Of a stretch of DNA of 64,000 nucleotides, positions 16,976 through 25,961 are shown one piece after another. Below the pieces are notes generated by a model that saw only the letters and a program-made list of their open reading frames with translations, was not told where the DNA came from and ran no database searches. The stretch is taken from assembly GCA_019636215.1 (NCBI GenBank), contig JAHBXZ010000004.1, positions 248,001 to 312,000 of the forward strand. Direction: 5' to 3'. Origin of the DNA: Planctomycetota bacterium (lineage in GTDB: Bacteria > Planctomycetota > UBA8742 > UBA2392). Position 1 is the stretch's first letter; the number at the start of each line of letters is the position of its first letter. Position numbers and translations under genes: made by a program.

Positions 16976-19561
16976 ATGCGCAAAGCCGCCCTGCTGATGC
17001 TGCCCCTGCTATGCCTGTTGCCCACGGCCTGGAATGCGCAGGCGCAGGACAGGCCTCAACCCAAGCCCCGCGAGTTCACCAAAGAAGAAGTGGAAGCGGC
17101 CGAGGCCACACGCCTTGCGATGGCACCGCAGGAGCTGGCACTGCTCAACGCGCTGCGCTTCCTGGTTCGGCCGGGCTACGAAACAGAACTGTTTGCCGGT
17201 CGCCGCTATCGCCCCTGCCCGCTGCCCTCCCTGGAGGAACGGGCTGTGGAACCCATGACCAGCCTTGACCACCTGCGGCTGTGGGCTGTGCTGCAAAGCG
17301 GCATGCCGGCAGGCCAGGGCATAGAGAACGAGATTGACCGACTGCTGCGGGGTGCCCGGGCCGGCGCCACCCACAGCCAACTTGGCGCCATGGGCACAGA
17401 GATGGGCGCGCTGCGCGCCGTGTGGCTGCGCAAGGACCCGGCCCACCAGGCCCCGGTTGTGGCCCGGGCGCTGGAGCTTTACAAGAATTCGCGCGCGCTG
17501 GCGGCCGTGACCGGGCCCAAGTCTACGCTGGTGATGGGCGAGTACATCCAGCCCATGTGGTTTGCCGGCCACCTGTGGCGGGCGCTGATTGTCCGCAACG
17601 CACACGAAATGGGCGTGGACGTGGATGCCGCCGAATGGTGCCAGGACCTGCGCACGCTTCTGTCTGTGTGGCGTACGGATCGCGGCTGGATCTGCCGCGA
17701 CATCAAAGAGGGCCTGGTCAGTGATGTCGTGCATCCGAACCTCATGGCGATGTGCGCGCTGAGCCTGGCGGCTACGGCGCCGGATCGCCTTGTTCCCAGG
17801 GGGCTGGCAACCGATATCCAGCGCAAGCTGGCCGATTGCCGGAACCTGCTGGGCCGTCTCGAGAAAGACTACGCCGACACCGGCTTTGACCAGTCGCGCC
17901 TGGTGCTGATCCAATCCATGGGCGATCTTGCTCCGGCCAAGGCCGACGCCGGCGTCTGGCGGGCCCAGTTGATGCGCCAGGGCCTGGCCATGGCCGAAGT
18001 CGGGGGCGCGTTTCCCGGCGGCAACGGGCTGCAGGTGGATCTTGGCATCCAGGGCCCGGCGTTCCAGCGGGGCCAGCGGGCCACGGTGGAAACGGCGCTT
18101 GTGGTGCTGGCGCTTTGTGGCGGACTCAGGGCCGAAGGGCCTGGGCCGCTGGCCGGCCAGACCCTGGCCGGGGTGGGCCGCAGCATGCTCTCGCTTTCCG
18201 TATGGCAGGCGGCCAATGCCCGCGAGTTTGCCGACACCTTCCAGGGGCGCGTAAACATGGCCATTGCCGATGGCTGCGACTTCATTGTGCGCAGCCAGTT
18301 GCCGGATGGCTCGTTCCCGGGCATGTACAGCTATTCTGTGGGCAACCAGGGCGCCTGCGTGCTGACGCTGCTTCACGGCGGCTACGACCGCAAACACAAG
18401 GCCATAGAACGGGCGCTGGCGCACATCATCGAGAATCGCCGCGAGCGCAGCGGAACCTATGCCAACGCGATCGTGCTGATGGCCCTGCAGAAGTACTATG
18501 AAAAGGAACAGTTCCAGTTCGGGCTGCTTTCGGCGGAAACACCCGCGGCCTTTGAAACCGCGCGCGGCAAGGTGCTGGCGGCCATGGCCGAACCGCACCG
18601 CAAGCTGGCTGCCGACCTGCTGGCCGAGCTGGAAGGTGCCCGCGCCAGTGGCGGCACGTACGGGTACACCGGCGCGCCGGGACGCACAAGTTCCGTCATT
18701 GCCGGCGACCGCGGCGACAACTCCTGCACCCAGTACGCGATGCTGGGCTTCAAGGCCGCCAGCATGCTGGGCCTGCGCGTGGACATCGGGGTGTTCACCA
18801 ATGAGGCCAACCGGCTGTTGAAGTCCTACTTCTCGGATGAGTTCGAGCAGGAAATCGAGTACGTGCAGGAAGAGGAGTCCGAGCCGCTCAAGGGCGGCAA
18901 GACGAAGGTTCGCAGTGCCCGCCGCGTCGGCAAGGTGCGCCCCGGCGGCTGGTGCTACATGCCCGAGCGCATGAACGGCTCGATGCAGATGACTGCCGCC
19001 GGCATCAGCAGCCTGGCCCTGTGCCGCGATGAACTGAAGGTACGGGGCAAGCTGTCCGAAGACCTGGGCTGGCGCATTGCCCTGACCATGCACGGTGCGC
19101 AGGAGTACATGGCCCGGCTGTACTACACCCCGGCGATGTTCCAGCAGGGTCGATCAACGTTTGAACAAAGCAGTGACGGCCACGGCGTGTACTACAACCT
19201 CTACAGTGTTGAGCGCGCCTGCCTGCTGGCCAATCTGCGTACCATCGGCAACAACCTGGACTGGTACCGCGTGGGTGCCGATGGCCTGCTGGATGCCCAG
19301 TTCGAGGACGGAAGCTGGCCGGGTTACATCTACAACTTCCAGGGCCGGGCAGAGCGCGGCGTGGCCATGATCAACACCTGCATGGCGATCCTGTTTCTCA
19401 AGCAGGCCTCGATGCCCGTGATCACCGAGCACAAAAAGCGCCAGAAAGAGGCCGAAGACCGCCAGAAGCAGCCGGCCGAACCTCCGCGCTCGCCGGTAAC
19501 GCCGGGGCCCGAAGACAAACGCAAGGCCCCCGAGCCCGCCCCCGCCGAAGACGGCAAGTAG
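16976..19561 (+). CDS. large secreted alpha/alpha-toroid repeat protein B (861 aa)
   Basis: Signal peptide at residues 1-23 (ALLMLPLLCLLPTAWNAQAQ), then a long helical-repeat protein, about twice the size of protein A. Repeat-like segments: CDFIVRSQLPDGSFPGMYSY, GGWCYMPERMNGSMQMTAAG and, near the end, FEDGSWPGYIYNFQG followed by MINTCMAILFLKQ, which matches the DG(S/T)W...IL block of the other toroid proteins. The YYNLYSVERACLL segment occupies the place of their YY-x-HYY block. The N-terminal 380 residues are less clearly repeated. A charged Pro/Lys tail ends the protein. No cyclase catalytic motif. The ATG at 16976 is preceded by a TAGAAT box and no ribosome-binding site. Confidence 0.8.
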   Translation: MRKAALLMLPLLCLLPTAWNAQAQDRPQPKPREFTKEEVEAAEATRLAMAPQELALLNALRFLVRPGYETELFAGRRYRPCPLPSLEERAVEPMTSLDHLRLWAVLQSGMPAGQGIENEIDRLLRGARAGATHSQLGAMGTEMGALRAVWLRKDPAHQAPVVARALELYKNSRALAAVTGPKSTLVMGEYIQPMWFAGHLWRALIVRNAHEMGVDVDAAEWCQDLRTLLSVWRTDRGWICRDIKEGLVSDVVHPNLMAMCALSLAATAPDRLVPRGLATDIQRKLADCRNLLGRLEKDYADTGFDQSRLVLIQSMGDLAPAKADAGVWRAQLMRQGLAMAEVGGAFPGGNGLQVDLGIQGPAFQRGQRATVETALVVLALCGGLRAEGPGPLAGQTLAGVGRSMLSLSVWQAANAREFADTFQGRVNMAIADGCDFIVRSQLPDGSFPGMYSYSVGNQGACVLTLLHGGYDRKHKAIERALAHIIENRRERSGTYANAIVLMALQKYYEKEQFQFGLLSAETPAAFETARGKVLAAMAEPHRKLAADLLAELEGARASGGTYGYTGAPGRTSSVIAGDRGDNSCTQYAMLGFKAASMLGLRVDIGVFTNEANRLLKSYFSDEFEQEIEYVQEEESEPLKGGKTKVRSARRVGKVRPGGWCYMPERMNGSMQMTAAGISSLALCRDELKVRGKLSEDLGWRIALTMHGAQEYMARLYYTPAMFQQGRSTFEQSSDGHGVYYNLYSVERACLLANLRTIGNNLDWYRVGADGLLDAQFEDGSWPGYIYNFQGRAERGVAMINTCMAILFLKQASMPVITEHKKRQKEAEDRQKQPAEPPRSPVTPGPEDKRKAPEPAPAEDGK

Positions 19562-19790
19562 GTCTGCCACAACTGGTTACAAACGGGCCGCTGGCGGCGT
19601 TTCTTGAAACCCGGAAACACTTTTCCGGCATTCGTGTATGTAAGACAAGAGTGCTGAATTGGCGCGAGGTCATGCGGAGCCCCTGCTAGAATCCGGCTGC
19701 GGTGTGCGGCCGCATTTTTCAGGGTAATGGGCCGGGAACTTCGTATTCCTGTTAAGCGTCTCTGGTCGAACGTAAGCCTCCGATTTTTTT

Positions 19791-19811
19791 GTCGCGCCTG
19801 CGGTGCGCGAC
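19791..19811 (+). promoter_or_regulatory. leader hairpin before toroid protein C
   Basis: A T-run precedes a perfect 7-bp stem GTCGCGC/GCGCGAC with loop CTGCGGT, 17 nt upstream of the start codon and just before the ribosome-binding site. It could stabilise the mRNA or tune initiation. Confidence 0.35.
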
Positions 19812-19828
19812 GGTTGAAAGGACGTGTC

Positions 19829-22444
19829 ATGAAGAACGCTCTGGGCGTGATGGCTGGCGCGGCGGCACTGGGCCTTGCGGTATCGGCAAGCTGGCACAGC
19901 GAAGCGGTGGCGCCTGCCACGGCGGGCGCGGATGCTGTCGCGCCGATGCAGCCCGCCATGGAGCAGGTGGATCTGCCAACGCAGTCCCCGGTCCTGCCTG
20001 CGGATTTCTCGCCCACCCGGTTCCTGCTGGATGTTTCGGGCCAGGCCTCGGAGCCCCTGCCCATGCAGGCGCGCGGCACCCTGCCTGCGGGCTGGAAGCC
20101 TGACGCCCCGCTGGACCTTACCGGCCCCATGCCCGCTGAAGGCGACGTGCGCGCCGCGATCGTCAAGGGCGTGACGTACATGCTGGATCACCAGAAAGAA
20201 AACGGCGCCTGGGACGTGGTGCTGGAGGGCACGCTGCTGAGCGAAACCGCCGACGAAGCCGTGGACGCCATTGCCGCGACCTCACTGGCCGGCATTGCCC
20301 TGCGCTATCACGTCAAGGTTGACCCCGCGCGCATTGAGCCCGCGCTGAAGAAGGCCAGCGATTTCGTGATGGACCGCGTGTACCGCGGCAAGCTGCCCCT
20401 GAAGGTGTGGTACGCCAATTGGCGCTACACCCTGGGCATGAAGTTTCTGCACATGGAGTTCGTGTCCACCACCGACGCCGAACGCAAGGCCGAACTGGCG
20501 GCCGTGTGCCGCCGCATGGTCCAGGCCATGCTGAAACTGCAGATGTCCAACAGCGACGCGCCGCTGCTGGAACGCAAACGCAAGGCCCGCCTTTCGGCGC
20601 GCATGAAGGACCTGGCCATGCCGGCATACTTCGGCGTGGTGCTGCAGCCCCCGACGGACACCAACTATCGCGGCGGCGCCCCGGTGCTGCGCGTGATTCC
20701 CGGCAGTGTTGCCGAACGCTCGGGCGTGCAGGCCGGCGACAAGATTGTCGCCGCCGAAGGCCAGCGCATCGAAAACGCCGTGGACTATTACACGATTGAG
20801 TCCGAATGGGTTGCGGGCCAGAAAGTGAAGGTCAAGATTGCCCGCACCGGCGGCAAGGATTTTGAACGCGACGTTCAGTTGCTGCAGACCTGGCCCGGCT
20901 TTCTTGGCCTGCGTTTGAGCGCCGGAAGTGACGGCCTTACGGTGGAATCGTTCCAGCGTTTCAGCCCCAGCAAGGGCGAACTGGAACCCGGCGACGTGAT
21001 CAACAAGGTGGACGGCAAAGACGTGAAGTCGCAGGCCGAGTTTGACGCCATTGAGCAGTCGGCGGCCCCCGGCAAGAAGCTGCGCGTGGAGTACCTGCGC
21101 TCGGGCAAGAAGAAGTCCTCGACCATCGCGGTGATTGCCGCGCCGGAAGGCTGGTACGGCTTTGCCCCCGCCGAAGAAGACAAGGGCGACGACAACGGCG
21201 TGATTGTGGACGCGATTCTGCCCGGCGGAGCAGCCGACCGCATGGGCATCAAGAAGGGCGACCGCATCACCTGGATCGGCGACACGCCGATCATGGGCCT
21301 GGACCACTTCATTGATTTCTCGGGCACTGTGCCTGCGGGCAAGATGATGACGGTCAAGTGGGTTGCCGCCGAGGGCAACGAAGAGAAGTCCGCCGACATG
21401 GCGCCGGATGTTGTGGTCATGGCCGGCGACCCGCAGTTCGGCTTTGCGCGCACCAACCCGTTCCCGTTCGGGCCGGCGGTGGTGGAGGGCCTGAAGAAGG
21501 GCGGCGTAAGTGAAAAGGCCGGCGTGAAGGAAGCCGACACGATCGTCTCGATCAACGGCCGCGCCGTGCAGAACCTGTACGCCTGCGTGATGATGATGCG
21601 CCAGATTGCCGCCGGCGACGAGATTGTGCTGGGCCTGCGCCGCGGCAACCAGAACGTAGAGGCCAAGTTCATCATGCAGAAGCCCTCAGATTCCAGCGGG
21701 CCGGAAGTGGAAGAAGGCGGCTGGGCCTACTACCCGAACATGGGTGAGTCCCCCAGCTTCAGCACCGCCAGCGCGCTGCTGGTGATGTACGCCGTGCAGA
21801 AGGACGTGCTGCCGGGCATCAACCGGCAGATCAAGGATTCGCTGAAGTCGGCCGAAAACCTGATTGCCAACCTGCGCGTAATTGACCCGAACGTAGCAGG
21901 CCAGGAAACCTACGTGTACCGCGGCGGCAGCAAGACCGGCGTGGGCGCCGACCTGCGCGGCTGCCAGGGCCGCAACACCTGCTGTGAAATGGCGCTGGTA
22001 GTGGGTGGCCGCCGCAAATCCGGCGACCTCAAGAAGATGATTGACCTGTGGGTGCGCCACCGCGGCGAACTGGATGCCGTGCGCCGCATGGAGTTTTATA
22101 ACCCGCCCGGCAAGGGCGGCTCGCCCCACAACTTTGATCGCTGGTTCAATGCCGCCTACTACTGGAGCTACGGCCACTACTACACGCTGCAGGCCGCCAA
22201 ACTGGTGGGGGGCAAGACCTACAAGGACATCAACGAAGTCTGCACCAAGGCCGTGATGAAGACCCGCCTGGAGGACGGCACCTGGCTGGACCACCCCAGC
22301 TTCGGCAAGCTGGTGGGCACGGGCCTTGCGCTGTGGATCCTGGGCGAAACCGACGGCCCCTGGCGCGATGGGTACAGTGCGACCACCACCCAGGACAAGA
22401 AAGACGCCCCCAAGCAGCCCGGCGGCAGCGAAGCAAGCGAGTGA
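19829..22444 (+). CDS. secreted toroid protein C with four inserted PDZ domains (871 aa)
   Basis: Signal peptide at residues 1-22, a Pro-rich stretch to about 100, then the first part of an alpha/alpha toroid (104-245: AAIVKGVTYMLDHQKENGAW, WYANWRYTLGMKFLHMEF). Four consecutive PDZ-like domains follow at about 266-352, 356-437, 442-515 and 535-616; each has the typical core (for example SVAERSGVQAGDKIVAAEG, RMGIKKGDRITWIGDTPI, EKAGVKEADTIVSINGRAV). The toroid resumes at 628 (EEGGWAYYPN ... STASALLVMYAVQ) and ends with AAYYWSYGHYYTLQAAKL and LEDGTWLDHPSFG. No Ser-His-Asp protease domain is present. Start ATG 19829 has AAAGGA upstream. PDZ domains suggest binding of protein C-termini in the periplasm. 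Confidence 0.88.
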   Translation: MKNALGVMAGAAALGLAVSASWHSEAVAPATAGADAVAPMQPAMEQVDLPTQSPVLPADFSPTRFLLDVSGQASEPLPMQARGTLPAGWKPDAPLDLTGPMPAEGDVRAAIVKGVTYMLDHQKENGAWDVVLEGTLLSETADEAVDAIAATSLAGIALRYHVKVDPARIEPALKKASDFVMDRVYRGKLPLKVWYANWRYTLGMKFLHMEFVSTTDAERKAELAAVCRRMVQAMLKLQMSNSDAPLLERKRKARLSARMKDLAMPAYFGVVLQPPTDTNYRGGAPVLRVIPGSVAERSGVQAGDKIVAAEGQRIENAVDYYTIESEWVAGQKVKVKIARTGGKDFERDVQLLQTWPGFLGLRLSAGSDGLTVESFQRFSPSKGELEPGDVINKVDGKDVKSQAEFDAIEQSAAPGKKLRVEYLRSGKKKSSTIAVIAAPEGWYGFAPAEEDKGDDNGVIVDAILPGGAADRMGIKKGDRITWIGDTPIMGLDHFIDFSGTVPAGKMMTVKWVAAEGNEEKSADMAPDVVVMAGDPQFGFARTNPFPFGPAVVEGLKKGGVSEKAGVKEADTIVSINGRAVQNLYACVMMMRQIAAGDEIVLGLRRGNQNVEAKFIMQKPSDSSGPEVEEGGWAYYPNMGESPSFSTASALLVMYAVQKDVLPGINRQIKDSLKSAENLIANLRVIDPNVAGQETYVYRGGSKTGVGADLRGCQGRNTCCEMALVVGGRRKSGDLKKMIDLWVRHRGELDAVRRMEFYNPPGKGGSPHNFDRWFNAAYYWSYGHYYTLQAAKLVGGKTYKDINEVCTKAVMKTRLEDGTWLDHPSFGKLVGTGLALWILGETDGPWRDGYSATTTQDKKDAPKQPGGSEASE

Positions 22445-22457
22445 TTGCGCAAGAGAA

Positions 22458-22485
22458 ACCGGCCTGCCCCTTGGGGCAGGCCGGT
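22458..22485 (+). terminator. hairpin terminator after toroid protein C
   Basis: Perfect 13-bp stem ACCGGCCTGCCCC/GGGGCAGGCCGGT closing on TT, 13 bp after the stop codon. The tail is not T-rich (GTGCTTTGG), so it may be only a partial terminator. Confidence 0.5.
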
Positions 22486-22576
22486 GTGCTTTGGCCGGAA
22501 AATCAGGGCGGATAGACCCTCCGCAACGTAATTCCGTATACTCGCGCACCCCCGTTTGAAACTGTCAGGAGATACG

Positions 22577-23752
22577 ATGTCCCGATTCTCAATGCGGCTG
22601 CCCCTGGCCGCGACGTTGCTTGTGTGCCTTGCCTCGGCCACCCTGGCCCAGGAAGGCGGCGATGACACACTTTCCGGCCGCCTGGAAGCCCTGAAGACCA
22701 CCGAACACAAGGCCGAGTTCAAGAACTTCGGCGGTGAGCTTCGCCTGAAGTCCATTGCCGCGCCCGGCAAAGCCGTCAAGGCCGGCGATGTGCTGGCCCA
22801 ACTGGAAAGCGCCGAGTTCGACCGCTGGCTGGCACGCGCCCGCGAAAACGCCGCGCTGGCAGAACTTGGACTTTCAGCCGCCACCGATGCCGCCGACCAG
22901 TACGCGGTGAACCTGCCGCTGCAGTTGCAGAAGGCCCAGCGCGACTTTGACCGCGCTACCGAAGCGCTGGATTTCTTCCGCCGCAAGGACCGCCAGAACC
23001 GCATCCGCAACAGCGAAATGCAGATTGAGGGGTCCGAGAACAGCATCGCCGACCAGGAAGAAGAGCTGCGCCAACTGGAAACCCTGTACAAGGGCAACGA
23101 CCTGGCCAAGGAAAGCCAGGACATCGTGCTGAACCGCAGCAAGCGCCGACTGAAGCAGAGCAAAGAGCGCCACGAGATGTCCAAGGAATCCCACAAGCGC
23201 TTTGTGGAACTTGACATCCCGCGCATCGAGCAGGACATGGTCGCGGCCGTCGAAAGCACCCGCAATGAACTGGAGCGCCTCAAGCGCCTGCAGGAAAAGG
23301 GCAACATCGAGGTACAGAACCGCCTGGTGCGCGCCCGACAGGGGGCCGAAGACGCCCGCAGGGCCCTGGCGGACCTGGAGGCCGATGCCGAGGCCTTCAC
23401 GATCAAGGCCGCCCACGGCGGGCTGGTGATGGTCGGCGGGCAGGGCGGCAACAACAGTGTCAGCGCGGCGTTGAAGGCCGGCGACAAGCTGGCCCGGGGC
23501 CAGGCTGTGGCAACCGTGGTGGACACCAGCAGGATGGTGGTGACTGTGTCGGTGCCGCTGTCCCAGCGTTCCACCTATGCCGTGGGTGCGGCGGTGTCCG
23601 TGCGGCACGGCCCGGACACAGTGGGTACCGGCACCGTGACGGCTGCGGGTTTCCTGGTGGATGCCAAGGGGCGGTTCAGCGTCACGGCCGAGTTCGCCAA
23701 CAATGAAGGCAAGATGCTGCCGGGCATGAAGGTCAGCCTGTCGGCCCAATAG
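22577..23752 (+). CDS. secreted HlyD/biotinyl-lipoyl-like adaptor protein (391 aa)
   Basis: Resembles periplasmic adaptor subunits of efflux pumps or type I secretion. Signal peptide (MRLPLAATLLVCLASATLAQ), half-barrel of a biotinyl-lipoyl domain (SIAAPGKAVKAGDVLAQLES, about 55-80), a long coiled-coil hairpin (about 85-275, rich in Glu/Lys/Arg heptads), the second half-domain (IKAAHGGLVMVGG, LKAGDKLARGQAVATV) and a beta-barrel region (VSVPLSQRSTYAVG, KMLPGMKVSLSAQ). No transmembrane anchor remains after cleavage. Start ATG 22577 has AGGAGA 5 nt upstream; an upstream frame extension was rejected. No ABC or RND transporter and no outer-membrane channel gene is in the window, so the adaptor is an orphan within the toroid cluster. 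Confidence 0.75.
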   Translation: MSRFSMRLPLAATLLVCLASATLAQEGGDDTLSGRLEALKTTEHKAEFKNFGGELRLKSIAAPGKAVKAGDVLAQLESAEFDRWLARARENAALAELGLSAATDAADQYAVNLPLQLQKAQRDFDRATEALDFFRRKDRQNRIRNSEMQIEGSENSIADQEEELRQLETLYKGNDLAKESQDIVLNRSKRRLKQSKERHEMSKESHKRFVELDIPRIEQDMVAAVESTRNELERLKRLQEKGNIEVQNRLVRARQGAEDARRALADLEADAEAFTIKAAHGGLVMVGGQGGNNSVSAALKAGDKLARGQAVATVVDTSRMVVTVSVPLSQRSTYAVGAAVSVRHGPDTVGTGTVTAAGFLVDAKGRFSVTAEFANNEGKMLPGMKVSLSAQ

Positions 23753-23773
23753 GCCGCAGCAACGGAGACCGCG

Positions 23774-24970
23774 ATGCAGAAGGCCCGATGGATTGCACTG
23801 GGGTTGCCGCTGCTGGCGCTGGTTGCCTGCACGCCGCCGGCACCCCGCCCGCCCGCCCGGGCAAACGCGCCCGTCAACGGCACGCAGGGCGCCGCGCAAA
23901 CCGGCACGCCGGGCCAGTGGAAGTACCAGCCCAACCTGGACCGCGCCGTGCGGCACATCCTGGAAACGCAGAAGGCCAAGGGCGACTGGGGCTACATGTC
24001 GCGCCGGCCCAACGACATTTACCTGGGCAGCATCAACAGCCTGCATGTGTGGGGCAACGCCAGCACTGCCCTGTGCGTCTACGCGCTGATCAAGCAGCCG
24101 GCCACGGGCGAAATCAACGCCGCCATCCGCAAGGGCCTGGAATACATGATTGACGCGCCGGACACCCCGCGCGCCACCATGGACACGTTCTACAACGTGT
24201 GGTCGCACACCTACATGCTGGAGTGTTTCGGCGTGGCGATGCGCGATGAACGCTTCAAGGACCTGCGCACCCGCATGCGCACCCGCGCCGACCACGAACT
24301 GCGCCGGCTGCTTGATCACCAGGGACTCGACGGCGGCTGGGGGTACTACGACTTTGAACAGCGCACCGGGCGGCCCTCGGGCGATATCTCTACCAGCTTC
24401 ACCACCGCTGCAGCACTGGTCGGGCTGCATGAGGCCCGGCAGGCCGGGCTTTCGCTGCGCGACCACAACGCGCAGATCGCGCTGGATTACATGGAACGCA
24501 ACCGCGTACCCAACGGGGCCTATTACTACAGCACCGGGCACAAGTATTCGCCCATGTGGGACCCCAACCTGCCGCGCGGCAGCCTGGGCCGCACCCAGGC
24601 CGGCGACAACGCCCTGTACACCTGGAAGCGCACCATCAACCAGGCTGAGCTGCGCAAGCAACTGGATTACTTCTTCAAGGACCACATCTTCATCGAGATC
24701 GGCCGCGGGCGGCAGTTTCCCCACGAGGCCTGGTATGCGACTGCGCCCTATTACTACTACTTCGGCCACTACTACGCGTCGCGCAACGTGCTGGCCCTGC
24801 CCGAAGACATCCGCGGCAAGTACAGCGACACATTGGCCGAACTTGTGGTCGCGGGCCAGTACGACGACGGCAGCTTCTGGGATTACCCGCTGTACGGCTA
24901 CACCAAGGCCTACGGCACGGGTTACGGTGTGCTGATTCTAAGCAACCTCAAGAAAGCCGCGGGCAAGTAG
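23774..24970 (+). CDS. toroid-repeat lipoprotein D (398 aa)
   Basis: Lipoprotein: signal peptide with lipobox LVAC (Cys19), then a Pro/Ala linker and a single alpha/alpha toroid. Repeat segments: LDRAVRHILETQKAKGDWGY, INAAIRKGLEYMIDAPD, RRLLDHQGLDGGWGYYDF. The C-terminal blocks APYYYYFGHYYASRNVL (about 324-340) and YDDGSFWDYPLYGYTKAYG match toroid proteins A and C. RBS GGAGA; 21 bp after the adaptor gene, so co-transcribed. This is the simplest member and a good reference for the fold: the PDZ block in protein C is inserted just before the counterpart of its GGWGYYDF. Confidence 0.85.
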   Translation: MQKARWIALGLPLLALVACTPPAPRPPARANAPVNGTQGAAQTGTPGQWKYQPNLDRAVRHILETQKAKGDWGYMSRRPNDIYLGSINSLHVWGNASTALCVYALIKQPATGEINAAIRKGLEYMIDAPDTPRATMDTFYNVWSHTYMLECFGVAMRDERFKDLRTRMRTRADHELRRLLDHQGLDGGWGYYDFEQRTGRPSGDISTSFTTAAALVGLHEARQAGLSLRDHNAQIALDYMERNRVPNGAYYYSTGHKYSPMWDPNLPRGSLGRTQAGDNALYTWKRTINQAELRKQLDYFFKDHIFIEIGRGRQFPHEAWYATAPYYYYFGHYYASRNVLALPEDIRGKYSDTLAELVVAGQYDDGSFWDYPLYGYTKAYGTGYGVLILSNLKKAAGK

Positions 24971-24975
24971 CCGGA

Positions 24976-25941
24976 CTACTTGTCGGCCGGAAACAGCGCC
25001 TCAATGCGCCGGCGCAATTCGTCGCCCAGGTTCACCTTCAGCGCGCCCAGGTTGTGCTGCCATTGTTCCAGCCTGGTCGCGCCGGTGATCACGCTGGCCA
25101 CCTGCGGCTGGGCCAGGCACCAGGCCAGGGCAAGCTGCGCGCGCGATACTCCGGCCTCGTCGGCCAGCGCCTTGAACTCTTTGACCTTCTGCATGTTCTC
25201 GGGTGTCAGGTAGCTTTTGCGCAGGTTTTCGCTGCGCCACAGCCGCGCGCCCTCGGGCAGGCCGTCGTCGTACTTGCCGCTCAACAGGCCGCTGGCCAGC
25301 GGGCTCCAGGTCACGGCACCCAGCCCGTGATCGGCCAGCGCGGGCGCAACGTCATTGTGGTACTTCTTGCGCGCCACGAGGCTCAGTTGGGGTTGTTCCA
25401 CCACCGGGGCGTACAGGTTGCGACCGTCGCAGATTTCCTGCGCCATGCGGATCTGTTCACCGCTCCATTCACTGGAGCCCCAGTACAGCACCTTGCCGCG
25501 GTGAACCAGGTCGTCCATCGCGCGCGCCGTTTCCTCGATGGGTGTGTTGGGGTCAGGCCTGTGGCAGAAGTAGATGTCGACGTAATCGGTGCCGATGCGC
25601 TTCAGCGACTTGTCGATGCTTTCCATGATGTGCTTGCGCGACAGGCCCTGGTCGTTCACGTCGTCGCTCATGGGCCAGAAGCACTTGGTGGAAATCACAA
25701 GTTCATGGCGGGGCAGCTCGGCAAACACCTTGCCCATGGCGCGCTCGGCTTCGCCCTTTTCATAGATATCGCTGATGTCAAAGAAGTTCACGCCCGCCTC
25801 AAAGGCCGCACGGATGATGCTCCGCACAGTGTCTTCTGCCTTAACGCTGGCGCCGTAGGTGGTCCAGCCACCCAGAGAAAGCGCGCTGACCTTAATGCCG
25901 CAGGAACCCAGGCGGCGGTAGGGCATGTCTTTGTGGAACAT
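24976..25941 (-). CDS. aldo/keto reductase, Kv-beta-like subgroup (321 aa)
   Basis: NADPH-dependent (beta/alpha)8-barrel oxidoreductase. Motifs: LGSCGIKVSALSLGGW at the N-terminus, INFFD-type segment GVNFFDISDIYEKGEAERAMG with catalytic Asp and Tyr, ISTKCFWP with catalytic Lys, and the C-terminal NADPH-binding SVITGATRLEQWQHN. Length and the FWPMSDDVNDQGLSRKHI segment resemble the potassium-channel-beta-like AKR6 subgroup; physiological substrate unknown. ATG 25941 has GAGG 6 nt upstream. Convergent with the toroid cluster (5 bp apart) and 20 bp downstream of ruvA on the same strand, so probably one transcript. Confidence 0.92.
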   Translation of the reverse strand: MFHKDMPYRRLGSCGIKVSALSLGGWTTYGASVKAEDTVRSIIRAAFEAGVNFFDISDIYEKGEAERAMGKVFAELPRHELVISTKCFWPMSDDVNDQGLSRKHIMESIDKSLKRIGTDYVDIYFCHRPDPNTPIEETARAMDDLVHRGKVLYWGSSEWSGEQIRMAQEICDGRNLYAPVVEQPQLSLVARKKYHNDVAPALADHGLGAVTWSPLASGLLSGKYDDGLPEGARLWRSENLRKSYLTPENMQKVKEFKALADEAGVSRAQLALAWCLAQPQVASVITGATRLEQWQHNLGALKVNLGDELRRRIEALFPADK

Positions 25942-25961
25942 GAGATCCTCGGTGGTGGATG

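Noticed and set aside
22874..24769. Long minus-strand open frame opposite the adaptor and toroid D genes
   Set aside because: Antisense shadow; the plus strand has clear domains, signal peptides and ribosome-binding sites.
15666..24970. Squalene-hopene cyclase or terpene biosynthesis cluster
   Set aside because: Toroid repeats are present but the DXDD acid motif is not, all proteins are exported, and no isoprenoid genes are nearby.
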